64,000 nt of DNA from Thiothrix subterranea (lineage in GTDB: Bacteria > Pseudomonadota > Gammaproteobacteria > Thiotrichales > Thiotrichaceae), in contig NZ_CP053482.1 of assembly GCF_016772315.1 (NCBI RefSeq), positions 1,426,001 to 1,490,000 on the forward strand, written 5' to 3'. Position 1 is the stretch's first letter. Every line of letters begins with the position of its first letter. A model generated the notes under the pieces. It did not search any database, was not told where the DNA came from, and saw only the letters and a program-made list of their open reading frames with translations. Of the stretch, positions 8,688 to 16,560 are shown piece after piece. The translations under genes were made by a program, and so were the position numbers.

Positions 8688-9825
8688 TACCAATCAGTGC
8701 CATAAAATGGCTTTCTAGTAATCAAGTAAATATGGTTAACTGACGGTCAATAAAGGCAACTATGAGTAATGTATGACATTAAAAATCACCTTCACTGATG
8801 ATGAGGTAGCGGAGCTGTTCTACTGGAAGGAGCGCCACCCTCATCCCAGAGTCCGTAAGAAAATGTCCGTGCTGTACCTGAAATCCCAACAGTTGACGCA
8901 TAAGGAAATCAAACGATTGGAAAGGATTACAGAAGCCACGCTGCTTGCCTACCTAAACGCCTACCAACAACCTAACGGTTTAGAAGCTCTTAAAGAAATA
9001 CGCTTCAATAAACCAAAGAGTGATTTGATGGCATATAAAGACAAGATTGAGACCTATTTTCGTGAATATCCACCCGCGACCAGCAAGGCAGCAGCCGCCA
9101 AGATTGAGGAGCTGACAGGCATCAAACGCAGCGAGGACAGGGTACGTATCTTTATGAAGAAAATAGGGATGGACATCCGTAAAGTGGGGATGATACCCGC
9201 CAAAGCTGATGTGGAAGCACAAGAAAAGTTCTTGGAAAATGAACTTAAACCGCGCATTCAAGAGGCTCAAGAAGGTAAACGCGCCCTTTTTTTGTCGATG
9301 CCGCCCACTTCGTTTTAGCACCGTTTCTGGGATTTTTGTGGTCATTTTCCCGCGTATTCATCAAAGCGCCCTGTGGTCGACAACGTTACAACGTATTGGG
9401 CGCACTCAATGTGATAACACTGCAACTGATCACCCTCACTAACGATACCTATATCAACGCTGGCAGCGTGTGTGAATTATTGGAAAAAATTGCAGCGTTA
9501 GCACTCAAAATACCGATCACGTTGGTCTTGGATAATGCCAAGTATCAACGCTGTGAAGCCGTGTTTGCCTGTGCGAAAAGGCTCAATATTGAACTATTGT
9601 TTTTACCGACCTATTCACCCAACCTCAATCTGATTGAACGGTTGTGGAAGTTCGTCAAGAAAAAATGCTTGTACTCGAAGTACTATGATAAGTTTCCCGC
9701 TTTCAAGTCGGCCATCACCAACTGTCTCGACAAGCTGGATACTGATCACAAGAAAGAACTGGCACAGTTGATGACAACAAACTTTCAAACCTTTAAAAAT
9801 GTTCAAGTCTTGGCGCTGTGAGGTA
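8688..9825 (+). mobile_element. IS630-family insertion sequence with TA target duplication
   Basis: The 1138-bp element is flanked by TA at 8686-8687 and 9826-9827; removing the element and one TA restores the IS982 reading frame exactly (GCC-TAT-CAA). Its ends, TACCAATCAGTGCC and (complement) TACCTCACAGCGCC, are imperfect inverted repeats. TA duplication is the hallmark of the IS630/Tc1/mariner superfamily. Confidence 0.85.
8773..9821 (+). CDS. IS630-family transposase made by -1 frameshifting
   Basis: The first frame (8773-9318) encodes the helix-turn-helix region; the DDE domain continues in the -1 frame to TGA 9821. The frames meet at seven T residues, 9287-9293, forming the slippery heptamer T-TTT-TTT. 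Slipping back one base gives ...GKRALFFVDAAHFVLAPFLG with the first catalytic Asp in FVDAAHF, the second in LVLDNAKYQR and the Glu in NLIERLWK, the IS630 pattern. Programmed frameshifting occurs in this family, so the element may be active. A plain one-base deletion is the alternative. Confidence 0.75.
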
Positions 9826-9827
9826 TA

Positions 9828-10171
9828 TCAAGATAAAAAATCAGCACTGGATTTAAAAACATCAGCATTGGTTGTGATCTAAATCGAGGGATGGCTTATC
9901 CCGAACTCAGGTTAACTATATGATTAACATCATTGCTGGCTTGGTGGCATATGCCTATCAAGATAAAAAACCAGCACTGGATTTAAAAACATCAGCACTG
10001 GTTGTGATCTAAATTGAGGGATGGCTTATCCCGAACTCAGGTTAACTATATGATTAACATCATTGCTGGCTTGGTGGCATATGCCTATCAAGATAAAAAA
10101 CCAGCACTGGATTTAAAAACATCAGCACTGGTTGTAATCTAAATCGAGGGATGGCTTATCCCGAACTCAGG
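9828..10171 (+). repeat. tandem 130-bp repeats of the IS982 right end
   Basis: After the interrupted copy 2, the last 130 bases of IS982 (from ACTATATGATTAACATC to the terminal CTCAGG) recur as exact-length units 9912-10041 and 10042-10171, following a partial unit 9828-9911. Units differ at only a few positions (for example CATTGG/CACTGG and TGTGATC/TGTAATC). Each retains a complete right terminal repeat, so three right ends lie in tandem. Confidence 0.85.
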
Positions 10172-10174
10172 TTA

Positions 10175-10247
10175 TACTTAAGGCACGGCGATACTCCCGC
10201 ACATCTTTGGTTGTTTCGATAAAACTTTCGAGGCTCTGGCATTCCAT
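10175..10247 (-). pseudogene. N-terminal codons of the IS630-family transposase split by the IS982 composite
   Basis: From an ATG at 10247 the minus strand reads MECQSLESFIETTKDV and then REYRRALSI, the standard start of IS630 OrfA proteins. It stops exactly at the IS982 right end. Joining it to 4259, with one TACT removed, gives ...RRALSI-KLAQIGVS in frame, the normal family sequence. Confidence 0.8.
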
Positions 10248-10299
10248 TTGCTGCTTCCATCATTGTCTAATGGGATACACACTTTACACGAATGAGAGC

Positions 10300-11016
10300 G
10301 GATTCCTATATGGCGTGCTCAAAATGACAGTGCATTTGCATACACTAGGACATATGGTGAACGTAAAGCGGGTGAGGCGGTTATTACGCACGATGGGTTT
10401 GGAAGCGGTTTACCAAAAGCCCAACACCAGCAAACCCAACCCTGAACATGAGATTTTCCCTTACCTGCTGCGGGGTTTGGTGATTAATCGCTGCGATCAA
10501 GTGTGGAGTACTGACATCACCTATATTCGGCTGACACACGGCTTTGTCTACCTGATGGCAGTGATCGACTGGTACAGCCGTTATGTATTGGGATGGGCAA
10601 TCAGTACCACATTGGAAGCTGATTTTTGCATTGAAGCGGTTGGTGAGTTGCTAGATAGCGGATCGTGTGAAATCTTCAATACTGACCAAGGCGCACAATT
10701 CACGACACCTCGTTTCACTGCGCCGCTGCTCAACAAAGGTATCCGTGTCAGTATGGACGGACGAGGACGCGCACTGGACAATATTTTTATTGAACGGCTG
10801 TGGCGAACAATCAAATATGAATATGTTTATTTGCAGGACATACAGACGGTGCAGGAGGCAAGGACAGGTTTGCAGGACTACTTCCAATTCTACAACCACC
10901 GACGCTTGCACCAGTCTTTGGACTATCGCACACCTGCTGCTGTGTATTTTTTAGGACGGCAGGATGGGCAGGAGAAGACAGATTTTTATCAACCACCCGT
11001 TATCTTAATTTCTTGA
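10300..11016 (+). pseudogene. IS3-family transposase OrfB, 5' truncated
   Basis: The rve integrase core is intact: WSTDITYI (Asp), FNTDQGAQF (Asp), DNIFIERLW (Glu), ending with HRRLHQSLDYRTPAAVY. Upstream, VKRVRRLLRTMGLEA matches the pre-core helix of IS407/IS2-like OrfB, but OrfA and the start of OrfB are missing; codons before about 10300 do not fit the family. No inverted repeats were identified. The remnant lies directly right of the IS630 fragment. Confidence 0.75.
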
Positions 11017-11044
11017 GATTGTAGTCTTGACAATGGGGAGTACC

Positions 11045-11233
11045 TTAGTTCATTACCGTGACGTAAACGCTGCCAAGAATTTGCAAGCGTATGCTTCGGC
11101 TACGCTCAGCAACCACGCCGTGAGTTCCACTGTGTCGGCCTGTGGAGGGGAAGGCTCTGGTCTTGGGCACAAGCCGAAGACGAAACCAGCCCCAATGAAG
11201 CAGAAATTTAACTGCAAACTTGACCTTGGTTAA
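11045..11233 (+). pseudogene. C-terminal fragment of a TnpB (IS200/IS605 OrfB) protein
   Basis: The frame reads HYRDVNAAKNLQAYASATLS, then VSACGGEGSGLGHKPKTKPA. This is the RuvC-proximal DRDVNAAKN block and Gly-rich tail of IS605-type TnpB (RNA-guided nuclease family). The zinc finger and the RuvC and N-terminal regions are absent, so no nuclease can be made. The RNA that a TnpB element would produce from its right end was not located. Confidence 0.65.
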
Positions 11234-11244
11234 GTTTGCATAAG

Positions 11245-12235
11245 TTTAAATGTGAATTAAGGGCATTTTCGTAGCTGATTCCAGAAAAACAGAGCGGCAG
11301 CTAATCGTCCAAATACATGAACGAGCAATCCTTGGTATGAACGTACATTTGAGGCAACTTCAATACCGGTTTTCCTCTCAATCCAAGCAAACAGCGTTTC
11401 AATCGGTTGGCGTACTTGTGACACAGCGGTTGACAGCCATTGCTCATCGGCATCCAGATAGCGTTGTCCCTTTTTCTTTTTGACCGGTGTGAGCACGGTC
11501 AGTTGCTGGGATTGTTCAACATCGGCAGCATCCGGTCGCTGATACGCTTTGTCACCGAAGACTTCCTCCTGCTTCAGGACAGGTCTAATTTGGTCAAACA
11601 CTTTGCCATCCGGTGCGCTGGCAGGCAGCAAACCGATGTATTCGGGTGTGGGCAACGTTCCCGCTTGTTTACGTCCAATGACATGAACACGTACCCCATA
11701 AAAATACAGTTTTTTCGTCGCACAGTAGCCATGATCAGCAATATTGGCAGCGACACAAGCTTTGAAGCGATGCCCCTGTCTTGCCAACGCAACGGGGAAA
11801 GAGTCCACTAGCAGTTTGCCATCCGTTGGAGGAACCTGAGACTGGATGCGCTCCAATAGCGGGGCGAACAGGTCAGCCAAACGGTTCAGGCGCATCACAT
11901 AAGCAGGATAACTCGGCAACGCGGGGAACCAGTCCCGTAAATGGCGATCGGCATAAGTATGAATCTGTTTGATGCTGCGATGACCGTCCAGCAAGCCAAA
12001 CCAGTACAGCGTAATGACTTCCTCATCAGTCAGTTGTCATTCAACATGGGGAGAGAAACGCTGTACACACGCCCAAAGATCCGCTTTATATTGCTTGCAA
12101 AGGTACAGATAAATCGCTATCAATTGATCTTGCCAGTCCATAGTGAGAGTCCAGTACATCCGAGAAAAGTAGAGAGTTCACGTATGATAATGGCTTTCAC
12201 TATGGCTGGTTGTTTGCCCTTAATTCACATTTAAA
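11245..12235 (-). mobile_element. IS982-like element B
   Basis: A 991-bp unit bounded by perfect 21-base inverted repeats (11245-11265 and 12215-12235, starting TTTAAATGTG). The transposase stop codon lies inside the left repeat. The right 50 bases equal the left end of element A at 2834, including its first codons, so the two elements share ends although their transposases differ. It truncates the Fic-like gene to its right. Confidence 0.75.
11257..12141 (-). pseudogene. DDE transposase of element B, interrupted by a TGA codon
   Basis: The full frame starts at ATG 12141 (MDWQDQLIAIYLYLCKQY), meets TGA at 12037-12039 (codon 35, after FSPHVE) and continues in the same frame with QLTDEEVITLYWFGLLDGHR. 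A long downstream ORF begins at TTG 11994. The DDE core (LVDSFPVALA, GDKAYQ, RQPIETLFAWIERKTG) and the C-terminal VHVFGRLAAALFFWN are intact. The stop probably inactivates the element unless read through or reinitiated. Confidence 0.75.
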
Positions 12236-12981
12236 GGAACGGAATGGCTGCGGCTTTGCAAAGGTAACGTCGGCCTATCCGCAAATGGGTCTTGCTCGCT
12301 AACGCTGTAACCGGCACTGCGGAGGGTGGCAAGTAGATTATCGGCGATGGCATCCCGCCCGATATTGCGAAACGCGCCAGCCAAACGCCCTGCCACGACA
12401 CTATTGCCGCCTTCCAACAAATGCCGTAACAGGTTGGACGCATCGGGCAACATTGCCAACGCTGCCCGCATTTCAATCGGGTTGGCGCTGAACTGGCGCG
12501 GTAAGCATTGGATGAGTGCGACTTCCAGCCGCATAACGCGAATACCGTCAAGGGTTTGGATGTATGCAGGGGCGGGAATCTCTAAGCGCAAATCCAGCAA
12601 TGATGTGCCATGCAAGAGTGCTGTCGGCTTATTGCCTGCCTTAGGGGAGCGTACCAGCAATTGCCGGGGAATTGTCCAGTTGCCGACGTGCAGACTGATG
12701 GATTGTTCTGCGCCCAAACACCATTCAGTGCCAAAGCGGGTATTTAGATAATCGTGACAGAAACCCCAGAAGGATGCGTACCAAGAAGTGCTTTCACCTT
12801 GGCGTTCATCCGGGCGGGTGGGGATGAACCAGCCCTTCATGACTTCGCGCAGGAAACCTTGTTGCAGCAGGCGTTCGCGGTGGGTGCGGGTTAGCTCGCT
12901 GCTTTGGATGCCAACGCGCTGTTGGTCTTGCAAGGCTTTCAAGACACTCAGGGATTGTGCCAGTTTGTCGGCTGGGGACAT
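12220..12981 (-). pseudogene. N-terminal half of a Fic-like protein, truncated by element B
   Basis: The product starts MSPADKLAQSLSVLKALQ and contains RTHRERLLQQGFLREVMKGW and WYASFWGFCHDYLNTRFG, which I recall as the N-terminal region of a class of Fic-family (AMP-transferase) proteins of about 500 residues. The catalytic HxFx(D/E)GNxxR loop is missing, because native sequence ends at about 12236 where the IS begins; the last codons are IS-derived. Family call is moderate. Three 24-bp-spaced direct repeats lie upstream of its start. Confidence 0.5.
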
Positions 12982-13012
12982 GGGGGTACTCGCGGGCTGT
13001 GACAGACAATCT

Positions 13013-13074
13013 TTAGGTTATCATGCTATGCCATTATTAGGTTATTGTGTTGTGCGATCTTTAGGTTATTGTGC
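13013..13074. promoter_or_regulatory. three direct repeats at 24-bp spacing upstream of the Fic-like gene
   Basis: TTAGGTTAT recurs at 13013, 13037 and 13061, exactly 24 bp apart, each followed by a TG(C/T)T(A/G)TG-like stretch. They lie 32-80 bases upstream of the ATG at 12981 and could be an operator iteron. On the minus strand a 39-codon frame from about 13147 (MIDHQKFQLVRLKKY...) crosses them; it has no recognisable match and is not called a gene. Confidence 0.5.
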
Positions 13075-13159
13075 TTTTTTCTAATGCCCTGACCCGTTAA
13101 ATATTTCTTCAAACGTACCAACTGGAATTTTTGGTGGTCAATCATGAGGGTTGTTATCT

Positions 13160-14077
13160 TTAATACTCTAACGAAGCAGCGTGACTTAATTCATGCGCCA
13201 TATACCGCGCCCACAACATCATAGTGTTTTTTCGTTGAGTAGGCGTGAGATCAAGTTTTTGCATGGCGGTAATGTATTCAAAAAAGTCGATAACGGTGAA
13301 GCCGCTTTTGAGCATTTTACCAAACTCATTACCCACATTTTTGGCATTTTCGTCATCAGGTGAACAGAAGAGTGCCGTTTTCACAAATTGATAATGACCC
13401 TTTTGCAGTAATGCTTCGGCAATGAGTTGATTTCTATAGAGCTGATTGAATGTGCTACTGGTCAACACCTCATAACTGGCAAGAAAATTATTGCTCGCAT
13501 TGTGGATATTTTCATAGTCAGACTTTCTGTACTCGTGCGGAGAAAACGGTTCAGTATACTTGCATTCAATCCCAATGAGACCTTGTTGATCACCGATGGA
13601 TACCTCCAATGCAACGTCAAAAGCTGAATTGTCATTGGTGTATTCTTCCTTTGGTGATGGCGCATATTCAAATTTTACGCCTGAAAATCCCGTTATTTCG
13701 GGAAAAAAAGCTTTAATGGTTTTCAGACCAAGCTCACGGTCTAGTGCTAGAAGCCCAAAGAAATTGAAACACAGCGGTTGGCTGGAAAGTAGGTTGGTTT
13801 TCAGGCGATTCATTTCCATCATTCCGGCAGACTTTGTGTTGTTATGTTCTTTTGCTGTACGTTCAGCCAGATCACCGATACTTTCCGTTATAAAATTGCT
13901 ATAGCCAGCCGTTTGAACGGGTAATACATTGCATACCGTCATATCTTTTTTGATAGGATGTTGTCCGGCGGGTTGCTTTAGGACGAAGGCTCGCCACCAA
14001 CCCTGATGGATACGCGCTCGTTTGGTTCGAGAGCTATCGGATGTGGAAATATTGCCAATAAAGTCTTTAATATGCAC
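13160..14077 (-). CDS. putative PD-(D/E)XK restriction endonuclease, PGN_0703 type
   Basis: A 305-residue protein with a nuclease-like core: FDVALEVSIGDQQGLIGIECKY gives the D...ExK catalytic pattern near residues 155-175, preceded by an LKTNLLSSQPLCFNFFG block. These features resemble the PGN_0703 family of putative stand-alone restriction endonucleases. No methyltransferase is adjacent. The neighbourhood (Fic-like gene, AAA/PD-(D/E)XK pair) is defence-like. Start ATG 14077 follows an A/T-rich promoter-like stretch (14078-14156) shared with divergent alkB. Confidence 0.6.
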   Translation of the reverse strand: MHIKDFIGNISTSDSSRTKRARIHQGWWRAFVLKQPAGQHPIKKDMTVCNVLPVQTAGYSNFITESIGDLAERTAKEHNNTKSAGMMEMNRLKTNLLSSQPLCFNFFGLLALDRELGLKTIKAFFPEITGFSGVKFEYAPSPKEEYTNDNSAFDVALEVSIGDQQGLIGIECKYTEPFSPHEYRKSDYENIHNASNNFLASYEVLTSSTFNQLYRNQLIAEALLQKGHYQFVKTALFCSPDDENAKNVGNEFGKMLKSGFTVIDFFEYITAMQKLDLTPTQRKNTMMLWARYMAHELSHAASLEY

Positions 14078-14156
14078 AAATTTCCCCTAAAAATGTAAAA
14101 AGTTGAAAAATTAATGAATGTCTCGATTTTGCACATCAAATCGTTAGAATACCAGC

Positions 14157-14804
14157 ATGAACCTCGACCTCTTCAACACCCCGCCCGAACCGTGGACTGA
14201 ACCCTTAAGCCCCGGTGCGCTGGTATTGCGCCAATACGCCACCGCCCACACCGACAGCTTGCTGGCAGGCATCCACGCCATTGCTGCCCACGCCCCGTTC
14301 CGGCAGATGCAAACGCCCGGCGGCTATACGATGTCGGTGGCGATGACCAATTGCGGCACGGCGGGCTGGATCACCGACCGCAAAGGCTACCGCTACAGCA
14401 CCACCGACCCGCTGAGTGGGCAAGCGTGGCCTGCGCTGCCAGCGGATTTCCGCAGCTTGGCGCAAGCCGCAGCACTGGCGGCAGGTTTCCCCGCATTCCA
14501 GCCGGATGCTTGCCTGATCAACCGCTATCCGGTGGGGGCGAAAATGGCACTGCATCAGGATCACGACGAACGCGACCTGACCGCGCCGATTGTGTCGGTG
14601 TCGTTGGGTTTGCCCGCAACATTCTTGTGGGGCGGATTGCAGCGCAGTGACAAGGCGGTGAAAGTGCCATTGCTGCACGGCGATGTGGTGGTGTGGGGCG
14701 GGGCAGCGCGGTTGGTATTCCACGGCATTGCGCCACTCAAGGCGGGGCAACATCCGCTGCTGGGTGAAGTGCGTATCAACCTGACGTTTCGGCAAGCGTT
14801 GTGA
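14157..14804 (+). CDS. alkB: DNA oxidative demethylase AlkB
   Basis: AlkB removes methyl groups from 1-methyladenine and 3-methylcytosine using Fe(II) and 2-oxoglutarate. At 215 residues it matches E. coli AlkB (216). The iron ligands are visible in LHQDHDE (HxD) and RLVFHGI (distal His), and the 2-oxoglutarate-binding Arg residues in EVRINLTFRQ. PFRQMQTPGGYTMSV is the conserved substrate-lid segment. It is transcribed divergently from the nuclease gene and ends 9 bases before the convergent AAA/nuclease gene. No Ada box was identified. Confidence 0.93.
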   Translation: MNLDLFNTPPEPWTEPLSPGALVLRQYATAHTDSLLAGIHAIAAHAPFRQMQTPGGYTMSVAMTNCGTAGWITDRKGYRYSTTDPLSGQAWPALPADFRSLAQAAALAAGFPAFQPDACLINRYPVGAKMALHQDHDERDLTAPIVSVSLGLPATFLWGGLQRSDKAVKVPLLHGDVVVWGGAARLVFHGIAPLKAGQHPLLGEVRINLTFRQAL

Positions 14805-14813
14805 AATTCTGTT

Positions 14814-16502
14814 TTAGAACGTCACCACTTCCACCCGCTCGCCATCCGTCACCAGCAGCCATGCAACGAGGTTTTGCAACGCGGCAATTTCTGGCAGTTG
14901 CAAATAGCCTTGCACCTGCTCCATGCCTTCCTGCTTTTTGGCTGCCCAACCCGCTGCCTTGTCGCTTTTTTTGCTGTATTTCAGCTCAATCAAATGCTGG
15001 TGAGGCACCGCGATGGGGTTGCGTTCTAGCAGCAAAATGTCGGGGTAACGGCGGTTGAGTTCACGTTCGCTTTGCACGAAATAGATTTGCGTCTGGTACA
15101 ACAGCGTCAGCAGCAACACCTTGACGTGCTTTTCATCCATCCCCATCGCATCGCGGTTGGAAAGCAGTTGCAAAGCACGCACCATTTCATCCATCAAGGG
15201 CTGAATGTCGGCGTACAGCGCGAGCTTTTCCACTGCCAGCCGCAATGCCTGATTGGGGATGCTGATCTGGTTGCGGCGTTCCAGTTCCACTTTGAAATAA
15301 TGGAAGTAGAATTCGCGGATGGCGTAATTGGGAATGACGAATGTTTCGCCCGCCAAGGTTTCATTTTGTAGGGTCACAAAGCCCATGTAGGCGAGTAAGC
15401 TGATGAAATCATCGCGATCAAAACCTTTGTCGAATTCAAATTTGCGGCGTTGTGAAGCCTGCACTGCGCCCTGATTAATCAGCTCATCCAGCACTGCGAA
15501 ATTTTCATCACGATTACCAATACTGAACATGCCCATGATTTTGCCGTAATCGGAGGCAATATTTTCATCCATCATTGGCTTGGGATAAGTACAACGGCGC
15601 AGATCAAAATTCTTCACGAAATACAGCACCATATTGGCGTTGTAAACCGTTTCAGGGGCTTTGATGTTGAAACGGTAGCCGTTGTACCAGCGGGTTACGT
15701 CCGCCAGCAACTGTTCCAACGCCACCGGGCAACTGTCTGCCAACGGTTGCAACAGGCTGCTGACTTCTGTTTTGGTAAAACCAATCGCTTCGTTGAAAGC
15801 TTCATGCAGCGAGAGATTTTGCCCAATGTTAAAACCGCTGGTCATGCTATCCAGCATAATGGGGGTAACGCCGGTGACGAACAGCCGATCCAGCGTACCG
15901 CGTTGTGTAGCGGTTTTGAGCGTTTCGTAGAAGCTGCGCACAAAGCCACCCTTGCCCATGACCCGCAAGAACAGTTTCATATCAGCGGCGAGAATGCTGT
16001 TAGCAAAATGGTCGTATTCGTCGATCAGCAGCAGCAGTTTTTGCCCGGACATTAAGTCCCAGAAATGCTGCATTTTGGCAGCGGGTGAGGTTTTTGCCAG
16101 CACTTCGCGTTGAAACGTTTCAGGATAAGAATAACGCCGCAAAAAATGTTGCAGGTGGCTATCCAGTTTCTCATTGATGCGCTGGAGAATCGTGTCATGT
16201 CCCTCATCGGTATCAATGCCGCTGAAATCCATAAACAGCACCTGATAGCTGTTGTGCAACGGCGTGGGATTCTGCCCAATAGCCAACCGACCAAACAGGT
16301 TATCGAATTCCTCCCGATACGCCACGTCGTAATAATATTCGAGCATCGATAAAAACAGGCTTTTACCAAAACGGCGCGGGCGCAGCAGAAACAGGTATTT
16401 GCCTGCTTCTTCCAACTGGGTAATTGTCGCAGTCTTGTCGACATAAACATAACCACCGCTGATGACGGTTTTGAAATTGCTTTCGCCGTAGGGGATTTTC
16501 AT
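14814..16502 (-). CDS. AAA-ATPase/PD-(D/E)XK nuclease family protein (tandem copy A)
   Basis: A 562-residue protein with an N-terminal AAA ATPase-like domain (PF09820-type): Walker A-like LLRPRRFGKSLFLSM at about 38-52, Walker B LLLLIDEYDHF near 180. The C-terminal PDDEXK_9-type nuclease domain has YPDILLLERN and LIELKYSKKS around 500-530. It is nearly identical to copy B upstream at 16561-18252 except for residues about 12-35 (KTVISGGYVYVDKTATITQL). The role of the family is not established; phage defence and selfish recombination have been suggested for relatives. Confidence 0.85.
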   Translation of the reverse strand: MKIPYGESNFKTVISGGYVYVDKTATITQLEEAGKYLFLLRPRRFGKSLFLSMLEYYYDVAYREEFDNLFGRLAIGQNPTPLHNSYQVLFMDFSGIDTDEGHDTILQRINEKLDSHLQHFLRRYSYPETFQREVLAKTSPAAKMQHFWDLMSGQKLLLLIDEYDHFANSILAADMKLFLRVMGKGGFVRSFYETLKTATQRGTLDRLFVTGVTPIMLDSMTSGFNIGQNLSLHEAFNEAIGFTKTEVSSLLQPLADSCPVALEQLLADVTRWYNGYRFNIKAPETVYNANMVLYFVKNFDLRRCTYPKPMMDENIASDYGKIMGMFSIGNRDENFAVLDELINQGAVQASQRRKFEFDKGFDRDDFISLLAYMGFVTLQNETLAGETFVIPNYAIREFYFHYFKVELERRNQISIPNQALRLAVEKLALYADIQPLMDEMVRALQLLSNRDAMGMDEKHVKVLLLTLLYQTQIYFVQSERELNRRYPDILLLERNPIAVPHQHLIELKYSKKSDKAAGWAAKKQEGMEQVQGYLQLPEIAALQNLVAWLLVTDGERVEVVTF

Positions 16503-16560
16503 GCCGTTATAATCCGTCGGGTTGATAGAGGAAGTTTAGCATAAGCCGTGCCGCCAATAG

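Larger units (their letters stand above)
7779..9911 (+). mobile_element. IS982-family insertion sequence, copy 2, interrupted by an IS630-type element
   Basis: The left end TAACCTGAG at 7779 and the following 900 bases are nearly identical to copy 1. The sequence breaks at 8687, within the transposase gene, where the IS630-type element 8688-9825 is inserted, and resumes at 9826 to the right terminal repeat. The right end is then repeated twice more (to 10174). No matching 4-bp duplication flanks this copy. Confidence 0.8.

Noticed and set aside
9828-10171. Regular repeats as a CRISPR array
   Set aside because: The 130-bp units have no spacers between them and are plainly IS982 ends. No cas gene is present.
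11027-11233. TnpB fragment as a functional RNA-guided nuclease
   Set aside because: Only the extreme C-terminus remains; most of the RuvC domain and the N-terminal region are missing.
12037-12039. In-frame TGA in element B as a selenocysteine codon
   Set aside because: Transposases of this type have no selenoprotein members and no SECIS-like hairpin was evident after it; a nonsense mutation is simpler.
13030-13147. Small minus-strand ORF MIDHQKFQLVRLKKY... upstream of the Fic-like gene
   Set aside because: It overlaps the 24-bp direct repeats, has no recognised family and no convincing ribosome-binding site.
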